In this document: one piece after another, positions 47,112-60,174 of the stretch | Layout: the number at the start of each line of letters is the position of its first letter | How positions within the stretch are numbered: the first letter of the stretch is position 1 | Assembly (NCBI GenBank): GCA_973895155.1 | Contig: OZ316897.1 | Span: forward strand, 18,352,001-18,416,000 | Direction: 5' to 3' | DNA length: 64,000 nucleotides | Source: Marsupella aquatica | Taxonomy: Eukaryota > Marchantiophyta | The notes under the pieces: model-generated | Seen by the model: only the letters and a program-made list of their open reading frames with translations | Database searches by the model: none | Told to the model about the DNA's origin: nothing | Made by a program: the position numbers and the translations under genes

Positions 47112-47525
47112 CTATACAGCGGACTTCTCTCCATCGTTAGTCGACGAGCCTTTGGTCGACCGGGAGTTTGGAGACGAAGAGCTGCGAAACGTCAATTGCC
47201 CATCTTTCATCGACATGCAGATGGAGGCCGGAATGTTACTGACATCTGATAATTCGGTGGACTCGACCTTGGGGTAGAGCATGTATGGAACTCCGGGCAG
47301 GAGGTCTTGGTTAGGGGAGATGACAGTGATGTCGACAGCGCCGCACTTCGCTCTTGAGCAATGGACGACCAAGTACTCCGGATGCTTCCCCATGACCTTC
47401 GAGGCAACGCAAGGCGAAGAGACTTCCTCAAAGTCCCCGGACAGCTTCTGGATGCGGACTGTATCGGAGTCTGTGGTCACACAGGCCGGCCTCACACAAG
47501 ACAGAACGGACGCTTTTTGCCCCAT
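47112..47525 (-). CDS. PADRE (DUF4228) domain protein
   Basis: A 137-residue single-exon product of a land-plant family linked to pathogen and abiotic-stress responses; its biochemical role is unknown. The N terminus MGQKASVLSC carries Gly2, so N-myristoylation and a nearby Cys for palmitoylation are plausible, as in many family members. The domain spans about residues 22-86: VRIQKLSGDFEEVSSPCVASKV, HPEYLVVHCS, and LLPGVPYMLYPK, matching the conserved strand, motif and P-x-x-Y-x-L-P elements of the family. The C terminus is Ser-rich and likely disordered. The minus-strand sequence upstream has a TATA-like ATTATATAG near 47837-47845 and a tandem duplication that covers this region. Confidence 0.8.
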   Translation of the reverse strand: MGQKASVLSCVRPACVTTDSDTVRIQKLSGDFEEVSSPCVASKVMGKHPEYLVVHCSRAKCGAVDITVISPNQDLLPGVPYMLYPKVESTELSDVSNIPASICMSMKDGQLTFRSSSSPNSRSTKGSSTNDGEKSAV

Positions 47526-47693
47526 GATGTTAATCCTTCGTTCTCGATCAATCTGCTCGAGGATTCGCTCTAATGAAATCCTTCACTCCTCTCCCTCTGT
47601 CCCTGAACCAAATACAAAAAGTATTACAGCCGGAAGCTCAAGATGTTTGCTTAAACCACAACTTCTGAACCGGATCGTGAACTTATCCTCCAA

Positions 47694-48017
47694 CCTTCCG
47701 CAGCTTCAGAAGCACGGATTCTGCAGTGTGATGAAGAACAGCTTTGTGTGTGAATGTGCGTTCCCAAAATGTGTTCCGCACGAGGAGGACAGACGCTACT
47801 GCCCCTCCACAATCCAACCGCTTTTCTCTCAAACTACTATATAATGCTGCTCCTTCCTTCCGCAGCTTCAGAAGCACGGATTCTGCAGTGTGATGAAGAA
47901 CAGCCTTGTGTGTGAATGCGCGGTCCCAAAATGGGTTCCGCACGAGGAGGACAGACGCTACTGCCCCTCCACAATCCAACGGCTTTTCTCTCAAACTACT
48001 ATAGAATGCTGCTCCTT
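47694..48017. repeat. 162-bp tandem duplication in PADRE promoter region
   Basis: Unit 1 47694-47855 and unit 2 47856-48017 are nearly identical (CTTCCGCAGCTTCAGAAGC to AAACTACTATA-AATGCTGC). The minus-strand TATATAG of unit 1 reads TCTATAG in unit 2, so only the proximal copy keeps the TATA-like element. Low divergence suggests a recent event. Confidence 0.85.
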
Positions 48018-48267
48018 CGTTACATATAAATCTCAGCTGATGTCCTTCCTGCCTGCCAGCCAGCTCGCTCCTGCTGCTGCCCTGCTACCCGCTATTCAAA
48101 TCCTCGACCGACTGGCTGAACGCAACAGCTAATGTCAATTGCTGAAAAGCTGAAAACATGACTTCACCAGAAGACGCGGCGAGAAAGTGGTTCTTTCTCG
48201 TGTGGGCTCCCTTTTCTTCAGTTTGTGCCACCACCCAACTTACTCTGTGCCCCGTGGGATGAGAACG

Positions 48268-48362
48268 GGCACAGTAGAGTGGTCTCCGCATCGCAGTGCT
48301 CGACGATTCGATTGATTCGTAGTAGAGTGGTCTCCGCATCGCAGTGCTCGACGATTGGGTTG
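48268..48362. repeat. ~51-bp tandem repeat
   Basis: Two copies of AGTAGAGTGGTCTCCGCATC followed by GCAGTGCTCGACGATT, starting at about 48271 and 48322. No coding role seen. Confidence 0.7.
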
Positions 48363-48616
48363 ATTGGATGAGTCAAATCTGGTGAAAGAATTCAGTTGAG
48401 CGATGTCGGAGAGATGCTCCCCAGACGAAGAACAGATCAAATCTGCTTTCTTGGCGAGAGTGCAGCAAGTGGCAAATGCTATGGCGCAACCCACGGGGGG
48501 GTTGGCCTTGATCCTCGTCAACTTGACTAGTGTGGGCGTCCGGTTACTGTTCCCACCAGTTCCATGACTCGGCCGATTTGAGTCCTGGAAATTGACCAAG
48601 CATCTCCACCAGTTAT

Positions 48617-49162
48617 TGGGTTGGTCTAGTGTAAAGTTATGTGTACCAAACGGTTGAAAAAAGGCAACCTCAATGGGTTACTCTAAAGCTATTAGCCCAA
48701 TTATCCACTCCTTGAAGGTAAATAGACATGAAGAAAACTAATCTTGCATGATAAAATTTCTATGCTATTTGAGTTAATCTTTGTCCCATCCTTGGTTTTT
48801 GGGTCCACCCTCATTTCAGTTTTGTCTAATCTCATTTAAAGTTTTTAAATGTTTGTCTGTATTAAGGAGTGTTAGGGTGTAAAGTCTCACTCTAGACCCT
48901 AGGCCCTTTATTAGAGTAGACTGCATTCCTGCTTTTATAGTAAGATTCATTCATTTTTGGGTTGGTCTGCATCAGTGACTGGGTTGGACTAGTGTAACGT
49001 TATCTGGACCAAATCCAGTAAGGTTAATAAAAAAGGCAACCCCAATGGGTAATCTAACACTATTCATTTTTGGGTTGGTTTACTGTCACGATATGTTGAC
49101 CAAACTCAGTAAGGTTTTAAAAAAGGCAACTCCAATGGGTTACTCTAATGCTATCCATTTCT
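48617..49162. repeat. Three direct repeats of ~80-93 bp
   Basis: Copies at about 48617-48697, 48978-49062 and 49071-49162 share GGGTTGGT, then TGGACCAAA or similar, CAGTAAGGTT, AAAAAAGGCAAC and CCAATGGGTTACTCTAA. The last two lie in tandem. The shared end resembles the subterminal CTCCAATGGG...CTCTAA of plant MITEs, and a lone GTTGGAGATGCTCTAAG lies nearby at 49429-49445. Confidence 0.65.
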
Positions 49163-49449
49163 GACCTTACTGTGTTTTTTTGTCACTGGATCTGTATATG
49201 AGCTGTTGTATAGGGCATTGACGGGGTATAGGATTCATTCCTAGGTTCTCCAAGATCCAATTATGAGCATCCAAGGGTGCATATGTTGGAAGATACTAAA
49301 AAACCTAGTAACCATTGGGCTTGCTCTTTGACATATATATCATCTTTGTTATATATATAGTTACACACCCAGAAAAGAGAACCCGTTATGCTATATTTCA
49401 TGTATACAGTAAGCAAATGGCCTACATAGTTGGAGATGCTCTAAGAGTG

Positions 49450-52400
49450 AAGACAAGACTCAAGGGTGCATTGCTATTGGGACCCTTTATTTATCTAGCT
49501 AATAAAGCTCAATCAAAAGCTACTCCACGGGGCCCTACAGTCTCTAGGCCTTGACTCTAACTTAGGGCATAACTGAAATGAAGTGAGGGTGGAGAGAAAA
49601 GACAGGAGAAATGTCATTTTTGGTGGGAAGCCTTTGTGGCTGTTGGATTATGGTGGCATTTGCCTACCAAGCATGAGATGGGCCTGAAGGTGTCTCTCTG
49701 CACCTTTTCTACACCCAGGAATCGCGTCCTGTGTGTGTCAGGTTTGACACACCCTGTGCGAGTCAATTTGGGGCGCAAATCTGGTTGCCCATTGCTCAAG
49801 AGCTGGTTTAGTCATAACTTAAACTCAGCTTTCACATTCAAAAAAAGAAGAAGAAGCTTTCACATTCAAACCCCCTAGGAACTCCCCCCCCCCCCCTTGG
49901 TCTCTACATTAGTCTTTCTTTACAACAAGAAGTGGCCCTCCAATTTGCTTTGGTGAAAAGAGTGAAGTGCTACCCACCATTGTAAAGCCACCCTAAGAAA
50001 TTCTGTCAAGTTTCATGGCAGATGAATGACTGGAGATCAATTCCTGGGTGACTAAACCAGGTCAAGTTAGGGGGGCTTTACAAAAGGGGGCTATTCAGTG
50101 TATCTCCATCCAAAGCAAAGGGGAGGGCCAGTTGCAGGCACTAAAGTTAAAATGCATGAGCCAAACGTGTGTAGAGCCAATAAATACAAAGACCCTGACT
50201 AGAAGTGGCCCCTTGGTCCATTCTTGTAGACCACCTCAAGAGGTCTAAGTTCTGAACAAAAAGGAATGCACATATCAGAAAAAAAGTGAACCAGAGTGGA
50301 TGGATTTATGACTAGGATGGTAATGGTTTTGATAGTGTGCACCCAAGTTCATGCAAAGTGAACCACAAGTTCATGTAAAGTGAAGTCTGGGCTGTTCTCA
50401 CATTTAAATGGATACAATTGCATCTCACACATAGAAGAAGAACTGTCTTGTAAAGCCCCCCTTAATATAGTTCCCCATGCAGTCCCTGGAGCTCGTGTTC
50501 AACATATGAACAGTAATGTGTCTGTTTTCTCTTGGCTTCAAAAAAAAGATGTGACATGCCAGCCATTCTCTTGTCGGGCTTCTTCCTTCTTGTGCCTCCA
50601 ACTTTGCCACCCTGGTCCGAAGCATGCCCCGTCACAAATCCCACGAGCAAGTCGTTGATTGTTTGGAATTGTTCAGCTTTTCATTAACCTATCCCCCAAA
50701 CTATGCAATATTACTTCTGTGCTTCCCAAACAAAATTAATTATCACCTTGTCCCTCATTTCATATTTGGGTTAGTATGAACTTGTATACTGATTCTCGTT
50801 ACCATGTGGAGCCAAGGAAGGGGGCCCAAATGGGTTGCCCTGGGGTCAGGTTACCCAATAACATCTTGCCACATGGCAACAGGAACCTGTACATAAGTTA
50901 ATACTAACTCGAGTAAGAAAATGAGAAATAGATTCATAATTAATTTATTTGGGGGCCACATTAATAAATAATAATAGTGGGGAGTTTGGGGACAGGTAAA
51001 TAAAAAAATGTCAAATAAAGCCTTACTATTGTTTTGTAGCCATGCTGGCAGCCAACCCTGAAATCCAGAACTTCAACGGCTTTCATGGTTGTAAGCAACT
51101 CTCGTGCATGCGAATCACCCTGGCAGCAGCGGTGACTTTGATGAGTCCAACAATTCGTCTTCTGGCCGAAGAATCTCCATTCTGGCTCTTTGACAGTTTG
51201 GTTGAATGAGTCGCGCCGCGTCACTGACTGCGCATATGAGCTTAGCAAGTACTCCGGAGTTTTTAATTGCCAGGAAAATGAACCAAGCAAAAATGGTCCG
51301 GGCTGGGCGAGGGGTGTAGGATAGTGATTGTGAATCTCCTTGAAGTAGCTAGCCCCACCTCCAGTTTACGCCTTCGTCAGTCCATCCCCAGCTGCGCCTT
51401 GAGAGCTGGACTGCAGAAAAATGCCTGAAGCTAGACATGGAGATGGTGCCGCAGCGGGAGATGGCTGGCTCCTGCCACTGGTATTGTCCATAGCCCATAG
51501 GGGCCAGTGCGCGGTGAACTGGTAAGTCCAGCAGAGTACAGATACTCCTGTAGCATTCTGACCAAGAGCGTCACCGAATCACATATAGTTTTGCAGAGGT
51601 ACCTCCTTTTCGTTCACCGGATCGGGATTACGAAATCGTATCATATCGATCTGCTTTACTCTCCGGATTGTCAGCGGGCTGTTGCATCTGGCAGTGCCTC
51701 ATTATTTTGGTCAAGACCGAATACCTCAGGAGGACTAAAATAACTTATCCGGAGGTCTAACCGGAGGTCTATCGGAGCCCACTGGAATAAAATATTTCCC
51801 GAACAAGATTTAGAGGCGATCTCGGATCTCCTGGCAAGCACGGCTAATTAAAGGCTTCACTATGCGAGAACATCCAACTAGATATGAGCGATCGGATATT
51901 TTTTGCCTACTGTGAACTAACGATGAACTCTTTTTATTTCTCGAATTTGTGGACGGTGACAGTATTGACACGACAAAGTACCTGGCCGTTGCCCTTTCGT
52001 ACCTTTGCATCATGGACCAGACCTCCACTTTTCAGTTTAGTACTTTACTGTGCAGAGCATCAGTAAACTCTGGAATTGGGCATATATTTAGAAGTTTGGG
52101 GCCAAAGATCGTCAAAGATCTCTTACTGAGCCAGAGACCAAAACGGCCATCCACAGGATCAATCAGGTCGATCGTCCCTTTAGCACATAAGCAATCAAAG
52201 ATCTGCAGCAACAGACAACATAAGCCATCGACAAGATCCATAGTGTGGAAGATGATGGCAATCTGAGCTTTGCCTGATCAGGCAATCAAACGTATTGTTC
52301 TGCGATAATGAAGACGAAGAAACAAGAGCGATATCTCGAGTACGTGATCGAATTGAACAGTACACTGCGCAGCTACGCAATGCGACTATCAAGGGTTCTC

Positions 52401-53680
52401 CCTGGCAACGATCTTGACTAAGGAAACTAAAAGGTCTCTGCACGACATGCACATACCGTAGGAAACAAACGATCTGCATGCACTGAGGAAACTAAAACCA
52501 AACTGGGCAAGTCTCTGCACCACAGGCGCTTACGTATGTTAGCTACATTCCACGACGAAATTGTTGCGTACCGTAGGTACATGCAACTCGTATTGCCATT
52601 TGACAGACATTTCTATTGCCGCTTAGTTTTGATTTTCTGCCGCTTACAATTCGGGGAAATTCCGGTTTCTGAAGCGTTGGTCTCCGTTGCTTAATTAACC
52701 GCCAGCCTGTATCCCCGTACAGCACGACTAGTCATTGAAGCAATTTTTATATTTCAAATACGAAGGTCACCATCGATCAACGATTGAGTTGTGACGCTGG
52801 ATCACAATTGTAGAAACACAGCTGTGGGATTATCCCAAAGCATCATAGCACTCCAACAGTTTGTTACAGTTTTCTCGATTGACGACACTACGGTTGAAAG
52901 TCCAACATGATTGAAAGAATGGAGAACAGGTCTCCCCGTAAACCGTCGACGAGGGCATCTCTGATTAGATCAGAGACCCCAAGATTCAAACTGAGACGGC
53001 AGTGGAGTGATCCAGCAATCCCCCGATGCCAGCAATGAATCTCACTGTCAAATCAAGCATACTCGTTTCGTGACTCGGGGACAAATTCAACACGCACTTG
53101 AAGGATAATTGTTTGGCGACACAGGACAGATTCAACACGCACTTGCCGTGACGTCAGCAGAAGCTTAGAACTCCGACTTCATAAACTTCAAGATCGAGCA
53201 AATGGAAAAGAAAGCAGCTAAGTTTTGTTTGAACGATCATACGTAATTTGCACGAAAGAACTCATCCAATCTTTGTTTGGGCATGAGAATGTTAAAGTTT
53301 TACACGGTAATTCATGTCCTACCGTCAGAAAGGGCCTCGCGTTGTAATTGAGCAGTTACATTTAATTGCATATCAGACTCTTACGAACGAAAAATTCATC
53401 GAGATGGTCGCAACTGATAAAAAAGGAAAATTATCAAGACGGCCCATCTGATTGAAGGGGAGATTGACCAAGGAAGGAAAGTGTTGATTGGTGCTGAAAG
53501 ACGACGCGTTCTTGTGGCACCTTGCGTAACAGACTCTTTCCTTCTATTTTCATAACTCAAAAGAAAAGGCAAAAAGAATCAAGCGAGTTTGGAGTCTCAC
53601 ATAGAAATTGAGGGGTTTAATTCAAGTTGACATTTCATGATAAATCAATATCGTACAGCCGTGAGATCTGCGGGAGAATA
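49450..53680. other. Intergenic region
   Basis: No gene supported. Features are limited to a C-run at 49886-49898 and scattered CTTGTAAAG-type motifs (near 49981, 50078 and 50449) related to those in 60.6-61.8 kb. Short frames on both strands lack recognisable domains. Confidence 0.45.
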
Positions 53681-54276
53681 CTTATTCACATATAGGCTCT
53701 AGATGCAGTCTCAGAGTCTCTTGCACTATACGGTCTTGGAAGCAGGGAATTCCAAATGATATTATTCTCTTGCGTCCAACAGTCATGGGATCCTTAGCAT
53801 AAACGAAGGTTCTCAAGTGCCATCTTATGATGGGGCGTCTCAAACATAGGCTGTCCACGGAGTTTATAGAGTCCACTAAGGACATGGTCTAGACTGGGCC
53901 CAAATTGGTCAGGCACCTCTAACTAGGCCCACACTTTTTCTCCCAGGACACTTTACCAAGCTTGCAGACTCGGGCTGCTAACGCGGAAGGAGGTCTTGGG
54001 CGTCTCAGACATAGGCTGCTTGAAAGAACTTCGTCCGGACTGTTAGGCACATCTAATCACACATAACATACCCGTTGGCCAACCCTTGCCCAAATGTGTG
54101 ACCAGAATAGCATCAAAGTTTCAGCCTGACAATTCCACCCGCATCGGCCCAGACCTTTTTGCGGACAGTGAGGTTTGAGACACCCTAGTGAAATGACTTG
54201 ACACCAGAGTCATCTCTCAAGTGAAAAAGATAACACTCCCAAAGAGAACCATGTAAAGTGACTCCAAGGACGACAA

Positions 54277-54510
54277 ATGTTGAACCCACCTATCATATTT
54301 CGCTCTGTTAATCATTCATCCAGTTCTTCAGAGGTAACACCGTGTGCACAAGTGACATCTTTAAATCGGTATTGCATTGCTGCTTCACCACTGTTGAACC
54401 CACGTATCATAATACGTTCTGATAACCATTCATCTGCTGTTTCTGAGGTAACACCAGGTGCACAAGAGACATCTATAAATGTTTACTGCATTGCTCTTCA
54501 CCATTGTAAC
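54277..54510. repeat. ~116-bp tandem duplication
   Basis: Two diverged copies, from about 54278 and 54393, share TGTTGAACCCAC, TATCAT, GAGGTAACACC, TGCACAAG and GACATCT. The duplication is in frame on the plus strand (LLNPRIIIRSDNHSS-like repeats), but no gene is recognised. Confidence 0.65.
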
Positions 54511-54529
54511 CTGAAGCTCCAAACTTCAG

Positions 54530-55500
54530 TTGGCACTATTGCTTTAAGAAATCATCAACCGTATTGACTCCAAACGTTGACTTTCCAGGCTCTCTGATCA
54601 TCTTCTGTATTGAACGAGGATAACCATACTTTAACTTACTATAAAATCCAAATTCTTGTATACCATTTTCGCTGATAGAAACATTTGACCGAGCCCCAAG
54701 ATATACGTAGTGAAACACCTGGATAAGTTGGACTACCCACCATTGTGGAAGTTGGAAAAGTGAAATGTCCAGGATCGCATCCAAATCTCTGTTCAGAATT
54801 TGTTTTTTGATGCAAATTTTGAAAATTCTCTTGAACACACCAAGTTCGGTACTCTAAATAATCCTTGCTTTCAAAGTGCACAATTCGCTGTCTGACCTTC
54901 GATAACCAATCGGTACTACTTGGCAGCAATTGTACAAAGGCCAATGACAATTGTAGTAACAGTCGACTGGATGAAACGTCAGTCGATGCTAAGATAGGAG
55001 TTCCTTATTACAATGGAAGCTTCCGATGCGACTGCTGAATTGTTCCAGTCAATCTTGTGTTGCGGTAAATCATTCATTCCACGAAACCAGATTTTCCTCC
55101 AGAACGGATGCACAAAATTCATTGCGGGTTTTAGTAGCCATACCCGGGCCAGACCACCCCGGGAGGTAAAAAATTGCTATCTCACCAAGACAGCTGGAAG
55201 CTCCACCGATTGTCGGTTTAGACACACAAGCTGACCAAGTTCAGCATCTTGGATATACACAAATGCCTGTCATGGACAACGAAGCAGTGAAAATCTCCAG
55301 ACGCTTTTCTTATTTTTCCTCGACCAAATGATCCAGCATACGCCACCAAACTCGGTTTGAAGGTACCAATAGAAGTCTCAAGAAGGTTGACCAACTCATT
55401 GCCCTTGTAAGTGAAAGACAATGACCTTGTTCCTACTAAACTCAAATAATCTTTCTTCCAGCGCCAGTTTGCGTTACCTCTCTTGGCAGTGTCCAGGAGA
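54530..55500 (-). pseudogene. Possible degraded coding sequence, unrecognised
   Basis: Minus-strand frames 55445-55218, 54950-54639 and 54838-54536 overlap or abut and read like protein remnants (for example FTYKGNELVNLLETSIGTF and LPQWWVVQLIQVFHYVYLG). They are interrupted by stops and frame changes, and I do not recognise a family. They could be a decayed gene upstream of the tandem repeat. Confidence 0.2.
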
Positions 55501-56072
55501 GGACTTTTAAAATAGTCCTTCCACTCTTGAGGTTCCAGTTATATGGAAATGGTCATTTCATTTGAAGAATCTGCAACGTAGTGTACAACCTACCCTATTA
55601 AAATAGAAATTCAAGTTTCTTTCCAAGGACATTTCCTTTGCACTTTGCACACTGTTCTCGTCATCATCAACATTTAGCAATGAGCTATTTCTACGTGCGA
55701 GCTAGAAGAATTAGGGGCTGAGGATTACCTCGGGAAGCAACCGATAAAATTCATGACAATGGCTATCGGTAGCTCACATATATTGTTCTTGAGTGGATAT
55801 GCAAACTGTTGTCAAGGCGGGAGTTCAAATGAGAGTATCTGCAAAACAACAAAAGACGGCTCATCCAAAAGTTGTCCATGCACAGTACTCTCTTCAAGGT
55901 CAGGCTATCGCATGCAAAAATACTTTATTGCCATCGCTTCTGCTTGCCATGTTGCCGGTCTTTACTATATCCAAACACCAAAGTAATGGTTTCACATCAT
56001 CCCAGATAGAAACAGGTACTCCTTTGATGCTGTAAAAAAAATTAAAGTTTTGATTTGGAATATTACACTTGC

Positions 56073-59000
56073 CTATGGTGTTGAAAGGTCAATAGTCGGG
56101 ACCAGGTTGTTGGTGTTGGGAGTTTGCATACATCGTAGCTGGTAAACACGATCAAAAAGCATTGCTACATCAGCCAGTTGAACACCCTCAGTCATTTCTA
56201 AGACGGTAGGTACAGATGACGGGTCCGAAAACTCCACTTCCATCATACCCTGCATTAGCACAAGAAACACTCATTCAAGCGGATTACAATGCATACTTGT
56301 TCATGAAGGAGAGGAACAATGAGTAAAATTTTCAACGGCTGAGTGCGTTGATTAATAGCTTTATTAACCCTTCGTTATGGGGGAGGTAGGCTCGTCCAAA
56401 GAGACTTGAACTTCCAAAGCTTGTGTAGGAAGTGAGATCAGTGAAGCAATTGATACCTCGTATCTCTCAAGAAACTTTTGAAACCGAATCATGTTATCTA
56501 GCATCTCCTTGCGCGTTTGTGGGTCTTTGAGTCCTGCGATCACGTCTTGCGGAGAGTAACCAACTAGCCTTTGAACCAACTGTTCACATGGCCGTTCGTC
56601 AGATTAATCCCAGGTCCCGTCCCTTCCCTACTAAACTCCGCATGCTTCTCTATTCATGACTAGAACGATTATGTAACGGGGACAAAAATGATTGGTCGAA
56701 GAGAATTGGCACCTGATGATGAACAAAAGCTGGCGTGACGAGACTTCCATCCTCCATGTGAATATGAAGTTTAAATTCATTCACATCCTTATACTGGAAA
56801 CTGATCACTCCTGTAATTACACACTGCAAGCTAACTGTCAGATTTGTGTCTTGCAGTCATTTGCAAGTATGGGAGCAAATAACATGTAATATAGCTCGAG
56901 ACCCTTAAACCTCGCTTAACATCTCCTCCGGGTAGATGAAATCAAGACATCCTCCCAAGGTAACTAAGAAAACACCTTGAATTATGACAAGCAATCGATT
57001 TCTGCTTGAACCCCATTGAGCCTACCTGTAGTCTTAAAAAGAGTCAATGAAAGATTACTCTTAAAGCAACAACTGTCATTCGCTTTAATGCAAACGAAAA
57101 AAAAGAATTCGGATTCCACATCGGCTCGGCACAAGAGGGACTGATAATAATTGTTTGAAGCTATATTTCCTTATCCAGCGTCTTGTTGCATTCTGACCAA
57201 ATACCCTAGCCAATGGAAGAAAGTTATCAAGGCGTGGATGCAACAGGATAGGCTGGGTACAAGAGCGCATTTCTTCGAAAGTCAATTGGGCCCCGAAGGA
57301 GCACTAACAGAGCAACAGAAAGCTAGAAGACAAGGAAAAAAGTGAGCTAGAGGAGTACCTTGACTTTACCTCGCACCACAGTATTCTGATCAAGTCGAGA
57401 ATTAGTTCTGTCTTTCATAATCGACAAATAGGTGAAGGGGATTCCATCTTGGAAAGCATCAACCCTTGATGGTGGGCATCCGCTTTCTGCAGGGGTGCTC
57501 TTTCGATTTTCTTGTGAATCATCCAAAATCATGGGTGTCATTACATCGGCATCATCTATCAAATCCAAGTTGCACAACACAACAATTTTGGAATCAGAAA
57601 GTTTGCTCTTGAGGTTTTACTGAAGAGCAAAATTACTCTTGAACAGGTTTTACTGAAATTTCTCTACTACGCCAGAGCCAAAACAAGATTGGACATGAAA
57701 TTAACTCCAAGCCAAAAGTAATGTGCCTTTGTGCGTACAAATCCCACTAACCAGTTGATAGTGCAGGCGGTTCAACAGCTTGAACCTGTAGCCTGGTTGG
57801 AAGTTTGGATTGCACGAGACGTCGAGGCTGCACAGAGAGTCTTCCCCGCGTCGGAGTTGATTGAAGGCGTCTGTTGCTCTCAGATGACACTTGACTGGAC
57901 GTACGTTCCTGGACTGTATTGGTCATGGACTCTCTCCTGGACTCTGCACCGTATCCCTGCTGCACTGCGGTGGTATGTTGATGTACCTGCTGCACGTATC
58001 CTACGGTGGATGTGTGTAAGCCAGTCATATTCAAGTTGCTAGTAACGTGTACCTCCTGATGCTGTTCCACAGACTGAAGGTGTCCAGCTGGCTCTCTAGA
58101 TTCCAACCCAACGGATCGTAACCTTGAGACTACGAATGATTGCTCTCCTGGGTGTGAGAATCGATCTTGCTGAAGTGGCTGTTGTTGCCCTCCTTGATGC
58201 ACCGAAGTAGTAGATTGCTGAAAATGAGAAGCTCCTGCTGAGTGCCCACTTGGTTCCGTAGGGCGACTGTTCTGAATATTTCTGTCACCTGGTCCTTGCT
58301 CAACCTCTTCTCTCGCCAAATGATGTATACTACCATCACGAACGCTAGTTGAAGGTCGAGTCCCTGATATGTTGAACCCACCATTAGGATAGGAAACAAT
58401 GCATTTAAGAAGACTTACCACAACAGGGATAAGAGAGACATGAACGGAATGACATACATTCAGACGATTAGCCACGATAAGTTGTAATGGACCTGGTGGA
58501 TGATTAGAGCCTGCTTGATCTGTAGGCTGCTGGGGTCGGTAGTTATTCCCTGCTGATGCCACGGAGCCTTCTGGATTGGCTGACCAAGCTGCTCTTGTTG
58601 CCATTTCAGCCAGTGATGGTTCCACAGAACCTCGTCGAGTCCTGCTTAACACCCACGCCAGCCTTTAGCCTCACGAATGCTAGGACGGGTTGGTGAACTA
58701 CTAGGATAGTGAATGCAGGTAGACAGCAGCCAAATCAAACTTTTGCAATTTGGGCTTATGCAGCAACTACGAAATTTGGGAATTGGCACCACGCCTAGTA
58801 CCGTCTTCCACGAGGAGGCTTATTGATAACTTGGACAGCTCGTAGCCTTGCTGATTCTAAGTGCTCCACACTTCCTCCCAAAATCTCCAACACCTCCGGC
58901 ACAAGCATGAGTAATCCACGCTTCACACAAATGTTCTTCAGAGAGATCTGAAGGTATTCGACAACGCCTGTTTCAGCATGCTGCTATAATCGTCATAACA

Positions 59001-60172
59001 AGGGTTGGATAGCAGGAGTTCGCCGTGAACATCAGAAAAAAGTACCCCACGAGATCAAATTTTGGCGTTCATCCTCACCAACAGTCCAGAGATATCTACA
59101 TACCTTCATCCCAGCCGGAGAGAAAACCTGAAGGGCTCTGATTGGTCGATACTCGAATCCGGAGACACGTTGTACACCATCTGTCATTGATAGTTTCAAG
59201 GTCCTCCCAGGTCCTGCCGCCTTTTCCTGATATCGGTCTCTTAGTGAGTGGCTGATATCTACGATCTCATCAACCTGAAGTGAATCAACGATGAATCTTC
59301 AAATCATTACATCAAGAATTTACGTATCATATCTTACGATCTACAGTATTGGGCCAAAGTAAGCGTGGGTAAGCTAACAATGGGGTTTTGGAAAGACCCT
59401 TTCTAGAGGGAGACTACAGGAACCAGAGCTAAGGTCCGAGCTGGGTCAAATGGTCCACATTCTTGATAAAGCACATAGCACATTACAAGGTTTTTGATAT
59501 ATCAAATGCTTGAGATTTTTACTGAAATAGTTTACCTGTAGAACAAATGGGCCTGGAAGTTCCGTGCCGTGGAGGGAGTGCATTGCTGGAGGAAGGGATG
59601 CCGCACCAGCTACATTGAAGTCTGCCATCAGGAACTGACCAAAACAGAGCTCTCCCTGCCTGGCCACTGGCAGTCCGGCGAATCCAGGTTGAGTAATGGC
59701 AAGCTCACTCAGGCAAGACTGTAACCACTGGGAGCGAGGTCTCACTCCCCTGCTATTCAAAATATCCTCTACCGGATGCCTAAAACAAACCACCCAGTCA
59801 GCAGCAATTGGACCCGGAATAGCAGCAGAGCACTTCACTCTGCTTGACTCTCGAACCTTTTGAGGTGATTACTGTAAAGCTCAAAAGATGAGTCGGTGGT
59901 AACAATTTAACGATCGTCGAGATATTTCTGCTTGAATCATAATTCACTCGAGGCATGGAGAAGAGAATGGCTGTCACTAACCTGGCCTCAGGCACTTGCT
60001 GTGGAATGTGGGCACGAGGCGGTGAAGAGGCCATTTCCTCGTCATCAGAGAGATCAATAGGTTCTGCATTGGGAAGGGAATCGTTCACTACGCGCGGTCC
60101 ATCGTCTTCATCGGATTCGGAGTCCGGCACAAGATCCACCCGGCGTAGACGACGACGGCCCGTCTGAGCCAT
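56073..60172 (-). CDS. RMI1: RecQ-mediated genome instability protein 1
   Basis: Structural subunit of the RecQ helicase-Topoisomerase III alpha-RMI complex, which dissolves double Holliday junctions. Nine exons on the minus strand: 60172-59982, 59779-59536, 59274-59104, 58947-58802, 58641-57786, 57607-57359, 56823-56713, 56579-56457, 56249-56073; about 755 residues. The N terminus RRRLRRVDLVPDSESDEDDG is typical of plant RMI1. The N-terminal domain and OB1 fold are seen in WLQSCLSELAITQPGF, GELCFGQFLMADFNVAGA, GPFVLQ, TLKLSMTDGVQRVSGFEYRP and GLLMLVPEVLEILGG. A long Gln/Ser-rich linker (exon 5) is likely disordered. The C-terminal OB2 has PFTYLSIMKDR, TPAFVHHQ, LVGYSPQDVIAGL and FDRVYQLRCMQ. 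Exon 5 contains a hydrophobic in-frame stretch (58550-58400) that may be a retained intron. The exon 5/6 junction was placed to keep phase and is the least certain. Confidence 0.9.
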
Positions 60173-60174
60173 TG

